The notes under the pieces were generated by a model that saw nothing but the letters and a program-made list of their open reading frames with translations, had not been told where the DNA came from and searched no databases. The position numbers and the translations under genes were made by a program. Of a DNA stretch of 64,000 bases, positions 8,844-16,508 are shown one piece after another (position 1 is the stretch's first letter; the number at the start of each line of letters is the position of its first letter). This DNA is from Armatimonadaceae bacterium (GTDB lineage Bacteria > Armatimonadota > Armatimonadia > Armatimonadales > Armatimonadaceae): NCBI GenBank assembly GCA_030446525.1, contig JAUJNC010000001.1, positions 1-64,000 of the forward strand, read 5' to 3'.

Positions 8844-9425
8844 TTACCTCCCGAGCCGTGATCTCCTCTCTGGAGCATGTGTGATCCTTTGCAGGGTCTC
8901 ACGTATTTCCCTTTTGTACATCTCTTTCTTTGTCGTGTCGGCTTTCCGAACTTCGCTTTCCGAACTGTCCAAGGAGAAGGAGCTATTCGCGTGCCGAAGT
9001 GAACTCTTCGGCACGCGAACTGCTGCAGCCGGGGCTGGTTCCTCCCCGCTCCCCCTCGGGGCGTCCCGACCGGACACGGCAAGACGGAAGTAGAGCCTGC
9101 CCCGACAGGACCGGCGCGCGGCCGGCGTCGGAAGCGGCCGGTCCCGCTCGTCGAGCACCTGGATCACCCCCTTCTTGACGAGCCCCTCGATGGCGCGGCT
9201 GATCGCTTCGCTCCCGAGCCCCGCCTTCTGCTTGAACTGGGCTTGCGTTATCCAGTCTTTCTCCTTGCGCCGGCGCGGGTCGCCGCCGACCGACCAGCCC
9301 AGGGTCTGGCGCACGACCACACAGAGCACCTTCCACTCCGCGCCCGAGAGCTGGGGAAGCAGCTCGTCCAAGAGCGCGTTCGGCACGGGCGTGCTGCAGG
9401 CAAACGGCGAGGGTTCCTTTGGCAT
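8844..9425 (-). CDS. Winged-helix replication-type protein (phage O/Rep-like N-terminus)
   Basis: A 193-residue protein. Residues 10-90 (TPVPNALLDELLPQLSGAEW onward, then DWITQAQFKQKAGLGSEAISRAI) form the winged helix seen at the N-terminus of phage replication protein O and many plasmid Rep proteins. Residues 90-193 are low-complexity and Arg/Ser-rich. The ATG at 9425 has a GAGGGG site. It lies 10 bp after a second helix-turn-helix protein gene in the same direction. Together they look like a plasmid or phage replication module; no iterons were seen. Origin binding is inference. Confidence 0.55.
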   Translation of the reverse strand: MPKEPSPFACSTPVPNALLDELLPQLSGAEWKVLCVVVRQTLGWSVGGDPRRRKEKDWITQAQFKQKAGLGSEAISRAIEGLVKKGVIQVLDERDRPLPTPAARRSCRGRLYFRLAVSGRDAPRGSGEEPAPAAAVRVPKSSLRHANSSFSLDSSESEVRKADTTKKEMYKREIRETLQRITHAPERRSRLGR

Positions 9426-9435
9426 CGGCCCCTCG

Positions 9436-10305
9436 CTACACGCTGCCGCTCAGCGGCGGCAGGTCATCCCCGGGCGTATCCGCCGCAGGTGAACCGCCCC
9501 CACCAGCGGGCACATCGCTGCCTGCACCGTTCAGTTCCTGCATGGCCCGCTCCAGGCGCAGGGCGGGTGGCTCTTCGTAGTCCTTCTCGATGGCCGACAG
9601 GAGGAAGCGCGCCGGGCTCTTGGCCCTGCGATACGGCAGCCACGAGAGCTGGCGCTCGACGCGCTCCAGGGGGTGGCGCGACAGGAGCAGGTCCGCCTCC
9701 TCCCGCGCGATCCCCAGACCGAGGAGCCGCCGGCGCGCCACCGCTTCCGGCCCGTCCCCTTCCTCCTTCCAGCCCATCTGCTCGGCGATCAGCCGCTCCA
9801 CCTCGGCGCGGGGGTGGGCGTACGCCGCCCGCGAGTGGGCGTATACCGCCTCCCGGCCGGCCGCTCGGCGCCCTTCTTGTTGGCTCGGTGGATCGGCCGC
9901 CGCTTCCCGCACGCCGACGACCAACGGCGAGGGCACGTAGGCGATGAGGCCGCTCTCGCGCCGCAGCTCGGTGACCAGGGGCCTGCCCTGCCACGTGCTG
10001 CCCGTCAGCCGCCCCAGGCGCGAGCGCACCGCGGCCTCGGGCACCCGCATCGCGGCGGACAACTCTGGCAGGCTCGGGCGGCACCAGCCGTTGGAGGTGA
10101 CGAAGGTAAGCAGCAGCAGCAGATCCTTGCAAGACTCCGGGGGCAGCGCCTGCCACAGCCCCGAGGTGCGCAGCGCCGGGGTGAGGAGCACGCGCGCGCC
10201 GGGCCGGAAGTACCCCCCGGCGGTCTCCTCCAGCCGCAGCCGCTCGATCACGAACGGGTGGGTCTCCTCCCCTGTCACACGCTGGTTGTTGGTGCTCTGG
10301 CTCAT
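9436..10305 (-). CDS. Replication-associated HTH protein
   Basis: A 289-residue protein. Residues 55-125 form a winged-helix unit (LLLLLTFVTSNGWCRPSLPE, then MRVPEAAVRSRLGRLT). Residues 155-260 are helical, with LGIAREEADLLLSRHPLERV and SPARFLLSAIEKDYEEPP. The latter resembles the C-terminal helical region of plasmid replication or DnaD-like proteins. The start lies about 15 bp from a GGTGC-N6-GCACC inverted repeat, which may regulate it. It is probably co-transcribed with the downstream winged-helix gene at 8844. Assignment to replication rests on architecture and pairing only. Confidence 0.5.
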   Translation of the reverse strand: MSQSTNNQRVTGEETHPFVIERLRLEETAGGYFRPGARVLLTPALRTSGLWQALPPESCKDLLLLLTFVTSNGWCRPSLPELSAAMRVPEAAVRSRLGRLTGSTWQGRPLVTELRRESGLIAYVPSPLVVGVREAAADPPSQQEGRRAAGREAVYAHSRAAYAHPRAEVERLIAEQMGWKEEGDGPEAVARRRLLGLGIAREEADLLLSRHPLERVERQLSWLPYRRAKSPARFLLSAIEKDYEEPPALRLERAMQELNGAGSDVPAGGGGSPAADTPGDDLPPLSGSV

Positions 10306-10319
10306 GGTCCTTCTTGCGG

Positions 10320-10369
10320 GGTGCGGCGGCGCACCGCTCGTTGCGCCGCCACGAGGTTAGCGGGTAAGC
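10320..10369. promoter_or_regulatory. GGTGC-N6-GCACC element (copy A)
   Basis: The inverted repeat (10320-10335) is followed after GCTCG by TTGCGC (10341-10346). About 17-18 bp later a weak -10 lies near 10365. This is the same layout as the elements at 15.7, 18.1, 22.2 and 25.4 kb. There is no rightward gene close by, but the repeat sits just upstream of the leftward replication gene and may act as its operator. Confidence 0.45.
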
Positions 10370-10451
10370 TCTTCTGGTTCACCGGCCTGGGGGTGCGGCA
10401 CCGACCTGCCCCCGGACCCGGGTGGGCGGGGAAGGGCCGCCGGTTCCCCTG

Positions 10452-10688
10452 TCACGGGGCGGCGGCCTTCGCCGTCTCGTCGCCCCCGGTGATGAGATGC
10501 GCCAGCGCGATGTCACTCGAAAGCGCCCGGAGCGAGCGGCGGAGCTCTCGCCTGTCGGCGGGCGACAGGTCCGCCCAGCAGAGGCGGCCGAGCTGGCGGC
10601 GGAGCAGGCGGGCCGCCTGGCAGCACTGCAGCACCTGCCGGCGGCAGGTCACGGCTCGGGGCACGTCCGCTGGCTTCACGGGTAGCAT
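10452..10688 (-). CDS. Small hypothetical protein
   Basis: A 78-residue, Arg/Leu/Ala-rich, mostly helical protein with no recognised domain. It lies 1 bp downstream of the Mrr-type gene and in the same direction, so it is probably the last gene of that operon. The high GC of the region makes spurious frames common, so existence is supported mainly by its tight placement. Confidence 0.35.
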   Translation of the reverse strand: MLPVKPADVPRAVTCRRQVLQCCQAARLLRRQLGRLCWADLSPADRRELRRSLRALSSDIALAHLITGGDETAKAAAP

Positions 10689-10689
10689 G

Positions 10690-11316
10690 CTACCGATGCA
10701 CGCGGATGCGCACGCTCACCGAGCGGCAGTATGGCGGCCTGGCGGTGCCACCCCGCACCGGCCGGGGAGTGACTAGCCCTTTCCCTCGCCGGCGATCAGA
10801 GAGGGGGAAGCGCTCCGAGAGCCGCCCGAAGTAGGGCTCGTCCAGCTCCCCCCGCCCGCTGCGGCTTTTTTGCACGCCGATGCCCTGAGCCACCAGCAGG
10901 TCGAGCAGGGTGTCCCCGCCGATCAGGCGCACCGGCACGATCCGCTGCTCCGCCCGGGCGGCCTGCTCGGCCACGCGGGAGAAGGTCGAGACAGTGACGA
11001 GCAGCGCCTGGTGGGCACCCGAGCGCAGGCACACGCCGCGCAGCTCATCGACGGAGCGCAGCTGCACGGGCAGCGCACCGAACTGCTTGACCTGGACCAG
11101 GGTACGGAGCCTGCCGGAAACACCGGTTTCCAGCTCGGCCTCGATGTCCCAGCCGCGGCCCTGGTTGGGTCCTTTCCGGCCTACGCGTGCGGCGGGGCAC
11201 ACGCGGCTGTAGCCCTGGGCAGCGAGCAGGTGGGTCACCACCTGCAGATAGGCGCGGTAGGAGAGGGAGAGCAGCCGCTCCCGGAGCTGGCGCTTTAGGG
11301 CGGTATTGTCAGGCAT
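10690..11316 (-). CDS. Mrr-type restriction endonuclease-like protein
   Basis: A 208-residue nuclease candidate. Residues 40-150 fit the Mrr_cat PD-(D/E)XK fold. GRGWDIEAELE supplies the D, LVQVKQF supplies the Q-x-K, and LRSGAHQALLVTVSTFSRVA is the conserved third strand and helix. Family members cut DNA, often modified DNA, in host defence. The start is ambiguous: ATG at 11316 begins nearer the helical N-terminus, and another ATG is at 11355. It sits between a Cro-like regulator gene and a small gene, all leftward, on the plasmid-like backbone. No specificity domain is evident. Confidence 0.6.
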   Translation of the reverse strand: MPDNTALKRQLRERLLSLSYRAYLQVVTHLLAAQGYSRVCPAARVGRKGPNQGRGWDIEAELETGVSGRLRTLVQVKQFGALPVQLRSVDELRGVCLRSGAHQALLVTVSTFSRVAEQAARAEQRIVPVRLIGGDTLLDLLVAQGIGVQKSRSGRGELDEPYFGRLSERFPLSDRRRGKGLVTPRPVRGGTARPPYCRSVSVRIRVHR

Positions 11317-11363
11317 CGGGGCAGCGGTGGAACGTATCGTGGGGGTGGTCGGCATGGCGGGAG

Positions 11364-11825
11364 TTACGGCTTATGAGGTTTTGAGGGTGAATCCTGCGGC
11401 TTGGGAGGCGGGTCGTGGGGGCTGCTCCACTCGCCCGGCCGGACGTGCCGCCACTCGGGCTTGAGGGTGTCGTCGGCAGTGTAGGCCTGGGGCGGCAGGC
11501 ACCCGGCGCAGCCGCACAGCGCGCAGGTGGAGGGGGTCGGATACGAGCCGTCCAGCGAGACGAGCTCGCGCGGGTCCAGCCTCCTGCCCAGCCGCTGCTC
11601 CAGCGCTTTGGTCAGCTTCCACAACAGCGCGAACGAGGGGCTCGTCTCCCCCGCCAGCAGGCGGCTGACCGCCGAGTGAGACACACCGGCATCCCGGGCC
11701 AGGCGGGTGACACCCTGGACCGAGTACCAGGGCACGTGCAGCATCACCCCTTCGAGGCGGTGCTGGACCGGGCACCCCTGCGGGGGAGCGCCCACGGGCG
11801 AGGATGATCGGGGTGGCGGCTCCAT
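11364..11825 (-). CDS. Cro/C1-type HTH regulator
   Basis: A protein of up to 153 residues. A helix-turn-helix (about residues 38-90) has GVTRLARDAGVSHSAVSRLL. A Pro-rich tail holds four cysteines in a CALCGCAGC-like cluster that could bind metal. AGGAGG stands very close to the first ATG (11825), so translation may begin at the internal ATG near 11744. It leads the leftward Mrr operon and is divergent from the recombinase operon. Confidence 0.55.
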   Translation of the reverse strand: MEPPPRSSSPVGAPPQGCPVQHRLEGVMLHVPWYSVQGVTRLARDAGVSHSAVSRLLAGETSPSFALLWKLTKALEQRLGRRLDPRELVSLDGSYPTPSTCALCGCAGCLPPQAYTADDTLKPEWRHVRPGEWSSPHDPPPKPQDSPSKPHKP

Positions 11826-11889
11826 GGACCTCCTGCTTACGGATCGTTGCCGCTAGCGTACCTCCGCGGGCGGGAAGCCTGCGTGATCC

Positions 11890-11905
11890 CGTGCACCCGG
11901 GCACG
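11890..11905 (+). promoter_or_regulatory. Degenerate GGTGC-N6-GCACC-like repeat before the recombinase operon
   Basis: CGTGC-N6-GCACG is followed by GCTGG, like the elements at 15.7-25.4 kb, but the -35 and -10 hexamers are poor. It stands about 70 bp upstream of the small protein gene that leads into the serine recombinase. Confidence 0.3.
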
Positions 11906-11976
11906 GCTGGTGGCAACGCTTTGCCGGTATGAGAGGATGAATGCCAGATCACTCAACCAGCCAACCGGGAGCACCC

Positions 11977-12180
11977 ATGCAGCTGCCCACCCCCAACCAG
12001 CAAGAGGTCCAGGAGTTCCGGGATTTGTACCGCTCCCGCTTTGGTGTAGAGTTGAGCGAGGAAGAAGCCCTCGACCAGTGCACGAGGCTGATCCAATACG
12101 TATTCCTCACCCGCCATGCGCTACCTTATCTACGCCAGGAAGAGCAGCGAGAGCGAAGACAAGCAGGCCCAGTCCATTGA
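11977..12180 (+). CDS. Small recombinase-partner protein (LPTPN family), copy 1
   Basis: A 67-residue protein, MQLPTPNQQEVQEF followed by LY, RFGVELSEEEALDQ and TRLIQYVFLT. Two close relatives lie at 14555 and 17200, so it is a real repeated family. I do not recognise a characterised member. It overlaps the serine recombinase start by 65 nt in another frame, which implies translational coupling and a shared role, for instance as a recombination accessory or directionality factor (inference). An in-frame ATG at 11941 would add 12 residues, but homology to the other copies supports 11977. Confidence 0.65.
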   Translation: MQLPTPNQQEVQEFRDLYRSRFGVELSEEEALDQCTRLIQYVFLTRHALPYLRQEEQRERRQAGPVH

Positions 12181-13720
12181 GGACCAGCTCCATGAGCTGC
12201 GAACCCTGGCACAGCAGAGGAACCTGCAGGTTGTCGGCGAACTCACCGAAGCCCGCTCCGCCAAAGCGCCGGGCGGGCGGCCCGTCTTCGCCGAGCTCGT
12301 CGCGCGCATCAACGCCGGCCAGGCCGACGCCCTCCTGTGCTGGCACGTCAACCGGCTCTTCCGCAACCCGGTGGACTTCGGCACCGTCTCCTGGATGCTG
12401 CAGACCGGCACGCTCCAGGAGATCCACACCCCCCACCAGGTGCACCGCTGCGGCGACAACGTGCTGCTTCTCTCGGTGGAGAACGGCATGGCCAACCAGT
12501 ACATCCTGGACCTCAAAAAAGCCGTGGTGCGCGGGCTCAACTCCAAGGTCGCCAAGGGCTGGTTCCCCCACAGGGCGCCCGAAGGCTACCGCAACGTGGA
12601 CGGCATCATCGAGAAGGACCCCGAGCGGTTCCCATTGGTCCGCCAGATCTTCGATATGGTGCTCTCGGAGGGGCACAGCATCCCCCGGGTCCTCTCGATC
12701 ATCCGGGACTGGGGCTACACCACCAAAAAGCACAAGCGCACCGGCGGCACGCCGATCACGCGCGCCTCGCTCTACAACATCCTGGGCAACATCTTCTACG
12801 CCGGCTACTTCGTGCGGGCCGGCGAGACCTTCCAAGGGGCGCACGAGCCGATGCTCACGCTCTCGGAGTTCTTCCGGGTGCAGAAGTTCCTCAAGCGCCA
12901 GGGGCGGCGCCAGCGGCGGCACGCCTTCGCCTTCACCGGCCTGGTCACCTGCGGGGGGTGCGGCTGCGCCGTGGTCGGCGAGACCAAGCAAAAGCGGCTG
13001 GCGGACGGCTCGCTTCGGCTCTACACCTACTACAGCTGCAGCAACGCCAAAGGGGGCTGCGCGCGCAAGGTGATCCGCGAGGAGATGATCGTCGAGCAGA
13101 TCACCCGCGTCCTGGATGCCCTGTCGGTGCCGGAAGCGTTTCTGGCTTTCACGCAGAAAGCTCTCAGCCGCTGGAAGAGCGAGCAGCTGCAGGCGCAGGA
13201 AGAAGCCAAGCAGCTGCAGGCGCAGGCGATCTCGGCGTTGGATGCGAAGATGGCCAAACTCCTGGACCTGAAGCTGGACGACCTGCTGACGGATGCCGAG
13301 TTCCGGGAGCAGAAGAGCCGTTTGAGTGCCGAGCTGATGCAGGCGCGGATGGAGCAGCAGGTGGGCCACGAGGTGAGCGACGCTCTTTTCGAGAACGTGG
13401 AGAACGCCGTCACCCTGCTGCACTACGGCAAGGCGTACTTCGAGGGGGGCACGGTCGAGATGCAGAACCTGATCACCCGTATCATCGGGGCCAGGTACGT
13501 GCTCACGGGAGGGAACCTTGCCGTCGAACTAAACCCCGTCTTTGGACGCGTCTGCGAACTAAAAAAGAGCCTGATAGTTGGCTCTGACAGCCCCAAAGAG
13601 GGCGATGACGGCTTAGGTTGTCTAACTTGGTGGAGCTTACTGGAAGCTATTCGAAACGAGTTGTACGCTTCAGGAGCCCACATCCAGAATTTGCAACAGC
13701 TTTTCGTTCAGAAGGGCTAG
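12116..13720 (+). CDS. Large serine recombinase
   Basis: A 534-residue site-specific recombinase. The resolvase catalytic domain (residues 1-150) has YARKSS with nucleophile Ser10 and the later Arg residues. The Recombinase DNA-binding domain (about 160-285) has APEGYRN through NIFYAGYFVRAGE. A zinc ribbon (about 290-335) has CGGCGC and a second Cys pair. A coiled coil (345-430) precedes a C-terminal tail with WWSLLEAIRNELYASGAH. Relatives integrate phages or mobile elements or delete DNA. The last 95 bp of the gene are repeated at 16298 and 18691. It looks intact and may act on the cassette-like units downstream. Confidence 0.9.
   Translation: MRYLIYARKSSESEDKQAQSIEDQLHELRTLAQQRNLQVVGELTEARSAKAPGGRPVFAELVARINAGQADALLCWHVNRLFRNPVDFGTVSWMLQTGTLQEIHTPHQVHRCGDNVLLLSVENGMANQYILDLKKAVVRGLNSKVAKGWFPHRAPEGYRNVDGIIEKDPERFPLVRQIFDMVLSEGHSIPRVLSIIRDWGYTTKKHKRTGGTPITRASLYNILGNIFYAGYFVRAGETFQGAHEPMLTLSEFFRVQKFLKRQGRRQRRHAFAFTGLVTCGGCGCAVVGETKQKRLADGSLRLYTYYSCSNAKGGCARKVIREEMIVEQITRVLDALSVPEAFLAFTQKALSRWKSEQLQAQEEAKQLQAQAISALDAKMAKLLDLKLDDLLTDAEFREQKSRLSAELMQARMEQQVGHEVSDALFENVENAVTLLHYGKAYFEGGTVEMQNLITRIIGARYVLTGGNLAVELNPVFGRVCELKKSLIVGSDSPKEGDDGLGCLTWWSLLEAIRNELYASGAHIQNLQQLFVQKG
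13624..13718 (+). repeat. Recombinase 3'-end repeat R1
   Basis: This is the part of the recombinase gene encoding the WW..LLEAIR..EL.ASGAHIQNLQ tail. It recurs at 16298-16388 (R2) and 18691-18785 (R3), each time with the reading frame preserved, and brackets the two cassette-like units. Confidence 0.65.
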
Positions 13721-13760
13721 AGACAGTGAACAACCCCTGCCACGCTTCACGGTGCTACAC

Positions 13761-13795
13761 AAAAAAGTTGCCGCAGTCAGACATTGACTGCGGCA
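13761..13795 (-). terminator. Rho-independent terminator (leftward)
   Basis: A perfect 11-bp stem (13769-13779 with 13785-13795) and 5-nt loop is followed on the minus strand by a run of six T. It stands 40 bp past the stop of the leftward gene at 13837. Confidence 0.75.
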
Positions 13796-13836
13796 CACTA
13801 AAGCGAAAAATCTGATCGTTTTTTGCACTTTCTCTA

Positions 13837-14361
13837 TTACCTCCAAAGTGCAAGCAGCATATTGCAGTACACAACAATAGATTCAGGTACCAGTGACCTG
13901 GCTGCTTTAGCATAGGGATGTGGGTCGTTCCAAGAGAAGTGATTCTTACGAAGGGAGACCCATCGCCTAGCGACGGTACCATCTTCCCGCTGGATGTCGA
14001 AGGATTTCATCAAGCGTGGTGCTTCGGGAAGCAGCAGGCCCATTCCTCGGGCTACCTTGTGCAGTTTGGCCAGTTCTGTAGGGAACTGACTTTCTGATAG
14101 CGGATTCCGCCAGATGGGCGCAGGCAAAGGAGAAGGTCCGCCGAAGCCTTCAGTCATATCGTTAAGTTCTTCGACCGTGTAAATCTCTTCCCAGTTCAGG
14201 GCCTGGGGATCTGTCTGATCCCATACTTTAAAAGTTTCATCATCATTCCAGACAATAGCAATAGTCAGCTCGCATGATACGCTATTCTTACCGCTTAAGT
14301 CATTCAGGTTATGGTGCTTGAGAAATACCGCGACTTCGCCGTTGTTGTAGATAGTTTCCAT
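13837..14361 (-). CDS. Hypothetical cargo protein
   Basis: A 174-residue acidic protein with no family that I recognise. It has several aromatic and WNDDETFKVWDQT-like segments and no signal peptide or membrane helix. It ends before a clear terminator and begins near a long hairpin (14423-14464). It sits alone between the recombinase and the second small LPTPN gene, so it is likely cassette cargo. Composition is AT-richer than the plasmid backbone. Confidence 0.6.
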   Translation of the reverse strand: METIYNNGEVAVFLKHHNLNDLSGKNSVSCELTIAIVWNDDETFKVWDQTDPQALNWEEIYTVEELNDMTEGFGGPSPLPAPIWRNPLSESQFPTELAKLHKVARGMGLLLPEAPRLMKSFDIQREDGTVARRWVSLRKNHFSWNDPHPYAKAARSLVPESIVVYCNMLLALWR

Positions 14362-14422
14362 TGATTTCTCCCTCAGGCTACCACCCTTGCTTAAAGCACT
14401 ATTGCTTGTTAGTTGGTGGTAA

Positions 14423-14464
14423 ACCAGGCCAAGCCTTCCGTATCATAGGGAAGCCTGGCCTGGT
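14423..14464. repeat. Long imperfect inverted repeat
   Basis: ACCAGGCC at the left end pairs with GGCCTGGT at the right end, and the stem continues inward with AGCCTTCC-type pairing. It lies between the second LPTPN gene and the cargo gene, 60 bp upstream of the latter. It has no strong T-run on either side, so a recombination or regulatory role is as likely as termination. Confidence 0.45.
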
Positions 14465-14554
14465 CCTGAGGGGATCAACGTCGGTTATTATACAGATCGT
14501 AGAGAATGCGTCAACTCTCTTCCTTAAAAGGTCCTCTCAGTGAGAGTATACGGA

Positions 14555-14758
14555 CTAAGAAAGCCCGTCCTCCTTGGCTTTCGCCTGATCTGCCTGGAGG
14601 TGGGGCAGTGCGTACTTAGTGAGGAACACGTACTGGATGAGCCGGGTTGCCTGGTCAAGCGCCTCATCATCGGTAAGCTCGATACCGAAGCGCATGAGAT
14701 ACAGACACTTAAACTCTGCCACCTCGGCGGCGTTGGGGGTGGGTAAATTCATGGGCAT
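14555..14758 (-). CDS. Small LPTPN-family protein, copy 2
   Basis: A 67-residue protein with MNLPTPNAAEVAEFKCLY, LTDDEALDQATRLIQYVFLT and ALPHL, closely matching copy 1 and nearly identical to copy 3 (17200). Unlike copy 1 it has no recombinase downstream. It faces away from a recombinase fragment 1 kb to the right, with a NYN nuclease gene between. The upstream bases share ACGGGCATCTACCCGT-like sequence with copy 3, so a promoter is probably copied with it. Confidence 0.6.
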   Translation of the reverse strand: MPMNLPTPNAAEVAEFKCLYLMRFGIELTDDEALDQATRLIQYVFLTKYALPHLQADQAKAKEDGLS

Positions 14759-14821
14759 TGCTGCCGCTTACGGGTAGATGCCCGTAATTGTCAAGTATTT
14801 TTGCTTATTGACATAATTTGT

Positions 14822-14894
14822 TCAAAGCACTAGCGTTGCTAGTGCTTTGAACTACCACTGATACCTAAGGGGGCTAAAGCCCCCTTAGGTATCA
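14822..14894. repeat. Twin perfect hairpins
   Basis: Two consecutive perfect inverted repeats stand 8 bp apart. The first has a 13-bp stem (14822-14834/14838-14850) and 3-nt loop. The second has a 17-bp stem (14859-14875/14878-14894) and 2-nt loop. Neither is followed by a T-run. They separate the LPTPN gene from the NYN gene. A single-stranded recombination site, replication signal or RNA element are all possible. Confidence 0.6.
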
Positions 14895-15014
14895 TATGCT
14901 TCACGCTTATAGTGGGGTTTTTATGGTCTCTATTAGAAGAGCATTCAACTACGAAGATACAACCTGTTGACAAGCAATTAGATTATTTGGTATACAAGTT
15001 ATACGTACCCGGCG

Positions 15015-15635
15015 TTATGCGCCGGGTCTTTTTTGTGTCTCAACATCAAGCAGGGGTAGCTCTCTCGTGAGATCCCGCACCTGAACGTAGCGCGGCGGGT
15101 TACGGTAGCCGGGGAGCACCGTGTCCACAAAGAAGTTGTTAAGATCATACACGAGCCGACGATTAGCCTTGAAGGAGATCGCGTACGGGAAACGGGGGCC
15201 GAAAGCGGTGAGGTGCACCGGCAAGCCGATTCCCCGCACCTTCTCCACCGCGTACGTCAAGTCAGCATCCCCTGTCATAATCGCTGCCTCCTGGTATTTT
15301 CCCTGGGTAGCCTCGAACACCATGTCCACAGCGAGCCGAACGTCCACCCCCTTCTCCTTGCCACCTCCCGAGAAGTGCCCCTCGTAGAAGACGACCTTCG
15401 CCACGTTCTTGGCACTGTCAAAGAACATCTTCTGGGCCCGAACAGTGAGCTGGTCTGCGGCCGGTCGGCTCGGGTCTTCACGCATGTAGGTGCCGTAGAA
15501 CATCACCCGATCAAACGGAAGGTCACGTTCAACCAGAGCCAAGAATACCCCGAAGTCGAAGTACTCACCGGCCTTCAGTAGGTCAGTTACCCCGCCATAG
15601 AGGTTGGAGCCGTCAACGAAGAGGGCACGCTTCAG
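15015..15635 (-). CDS. NYN-domain (LabA/PIN-like) RNase
   Basis: A 206-residue NYN/PIN-like metal-dependent nuclease candidate. The N-terminus carries LFVDGSNLYGG with the first catalytic Asp. EKGVDVRLAVDMV and MTGDADLTYAVEKVR supply the further conserved acids of the LabA-type active site. Homologues normally begin MKRALFVDGSN. Here the codon in the Met position is CTG (15633-15635), a stop lies just upstream, and the first ATG is inside the domain. So either CTG is the start or the start codon is mutated. It is cargo of the first cassette-like unit. The substrate is probably RNA. Confidence 0.65.
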   Translation of the reverse strand: MKRALFVDGSNLYGGVTDLLKAGEYFDFGVFLALVERDLPFDRVMFYGTYMREDPSRPAADQLTVRAQKMFFDSAKNVAKVVFYEGHFSGGGKEKGVDVRLAVDMVFEATQGKYQEAAIMTGDADLTYAVEKVRGIGLPVHLTAFGPRFPYAISFKANRRLVYDLNNFFVDTVLPGYRNPPRYVQVRDLTRELPLLDVETQKRPGA

Positions 15636-15707
15636 GAGCTAGAGCTACAGATATGGCCGCAGTATAGCAAAGATATCTACTGCCCTCATAATTTGTTGCA
15701 TTGACCT

Positions 15708-15757
15708 AGTGCTTTCACGCACCGCTCGTTGCCGACACTCCATCTCTCCCCTACCCT
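15708..15757 (+). promoter_or_regulatory. GGTGC-N6-GCACC promoter (copy B)
   Basis: AGTGC-N6-GCACC (15708-15723) is followed by GCTCG, TTGCCG (15729-15734), exactly 17 bp and TACCCT (15752-15757). The first ATG is at 15764, so transcription would start at or next to the start codon and the message would be leaderless. Confidence 0.6.
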
Positions 15758-15763
15758 GTGGGC

Positions 15764-16187
15764 ATGAACCTCACCGAGTACTACACCTACACTGGGCCAG
15801 CTCGCCCAGCAGGCAGTCTCCCAGAGAGTAGCATCCGGGGAGCACCCGAACCGCCCGCCGCTCGGCTACACCCTCGCAGGGATGAAGGATGCTGAGGTTG
15901 CGCCACTCATTCGCCGGATGTTCTACGCCGCCCTCACCTACAACACCTCGATCCGCAGGCTTCAGCGGCAGGCAGATCGTATTGGCTTGCGATCTCGTAC
16001 GGATAAGCCCCTCGGACCATCAGCACTGTGGGGGATATTGACGAACCCGTACTACTGCGGCAAGGTGCGGTACCAAGGAGCGGTTCTTCCGGGGACCCAG
16101 GAGCCGATCGTTAGTGAGAAAGTGTTTGAGCTTGTCCTGCACGTGCTGAGCAGGCGCAACAAGAGCGTCAGGAGAGCAGCTATTTAG
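15764..16187 (+). pseudogene. Catalytic-domain-less serine recombinase fragment, frameshifted
   Basis: It encodes the Recombinase DNA-binding domain only, with LIRRMFYAALTYNTSIRRLQ, then SALWGILTNPYYCGKVRY and EPIVSEKVFEL. An intact sister copy at 18158 shows that one extra base near 15797 breaks the frame after codon 11. The remaining frame is open from 15882. The catalytic resolvase domain is absent in both copies. Confidence 0.65.
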
Positions 16188-16297
16188 CCTGCCGTGGATA
16201 CTGGACTCGAACCGTCCTAACCTGAGAATACACCAAAGATCGCCGGTTTGGGGCAACAAAAAACCGGCCTGTTCGCCGTGCTAACCTGTTTTTGTTC

Positions 16298-16388
16298 AAT
16301 TGGTGGGAAATACTGGAAGCTATTCGAACCGAACTGTATGCTTCGGGAGCCCACATCCAGAATTTGCAGCAGCTTTTCGTTCAGAAAA
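16298..16388 (+). repeat. Recombinase 3'-end repeat R2
   Basis: Second copy of the recombinase tail (WW..LEAIRTELYASGAHIQNLQ). It directly follows the frameshifted recombinase fragment and ends the first cassette-like unit. The upstream 16240-16280 stretch has an ACCGG-type hairpin also found at 18634-18664. Confidence 0.6.
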
Positions 16389-16508
16389 GGTACACGCAGT
16401 GAACAATCTCTGCCACCTTTCGCAATGATATATAAAAATGAGTCCGGCAGTAGTAGCCACCGAACTCATATGAACCACAGGAATATTCCCTACTAACATA
16501 GCCGACCC

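Noticed and set aside
12107..13423. A 438-codon minus-strand frame opposite the serine recombinase
   Set aside because: Mirror of the recombinase codons; no domain pattern.
16190..16230. A GGTTCGAGTCCA-like string resembling a tRNA T-arm (also near 18590)
   Set aside because: The flanking bases do not form T-stem, anticodon or acceptor arms, and the string is coding for VVDTGLEPS in the intact copy.
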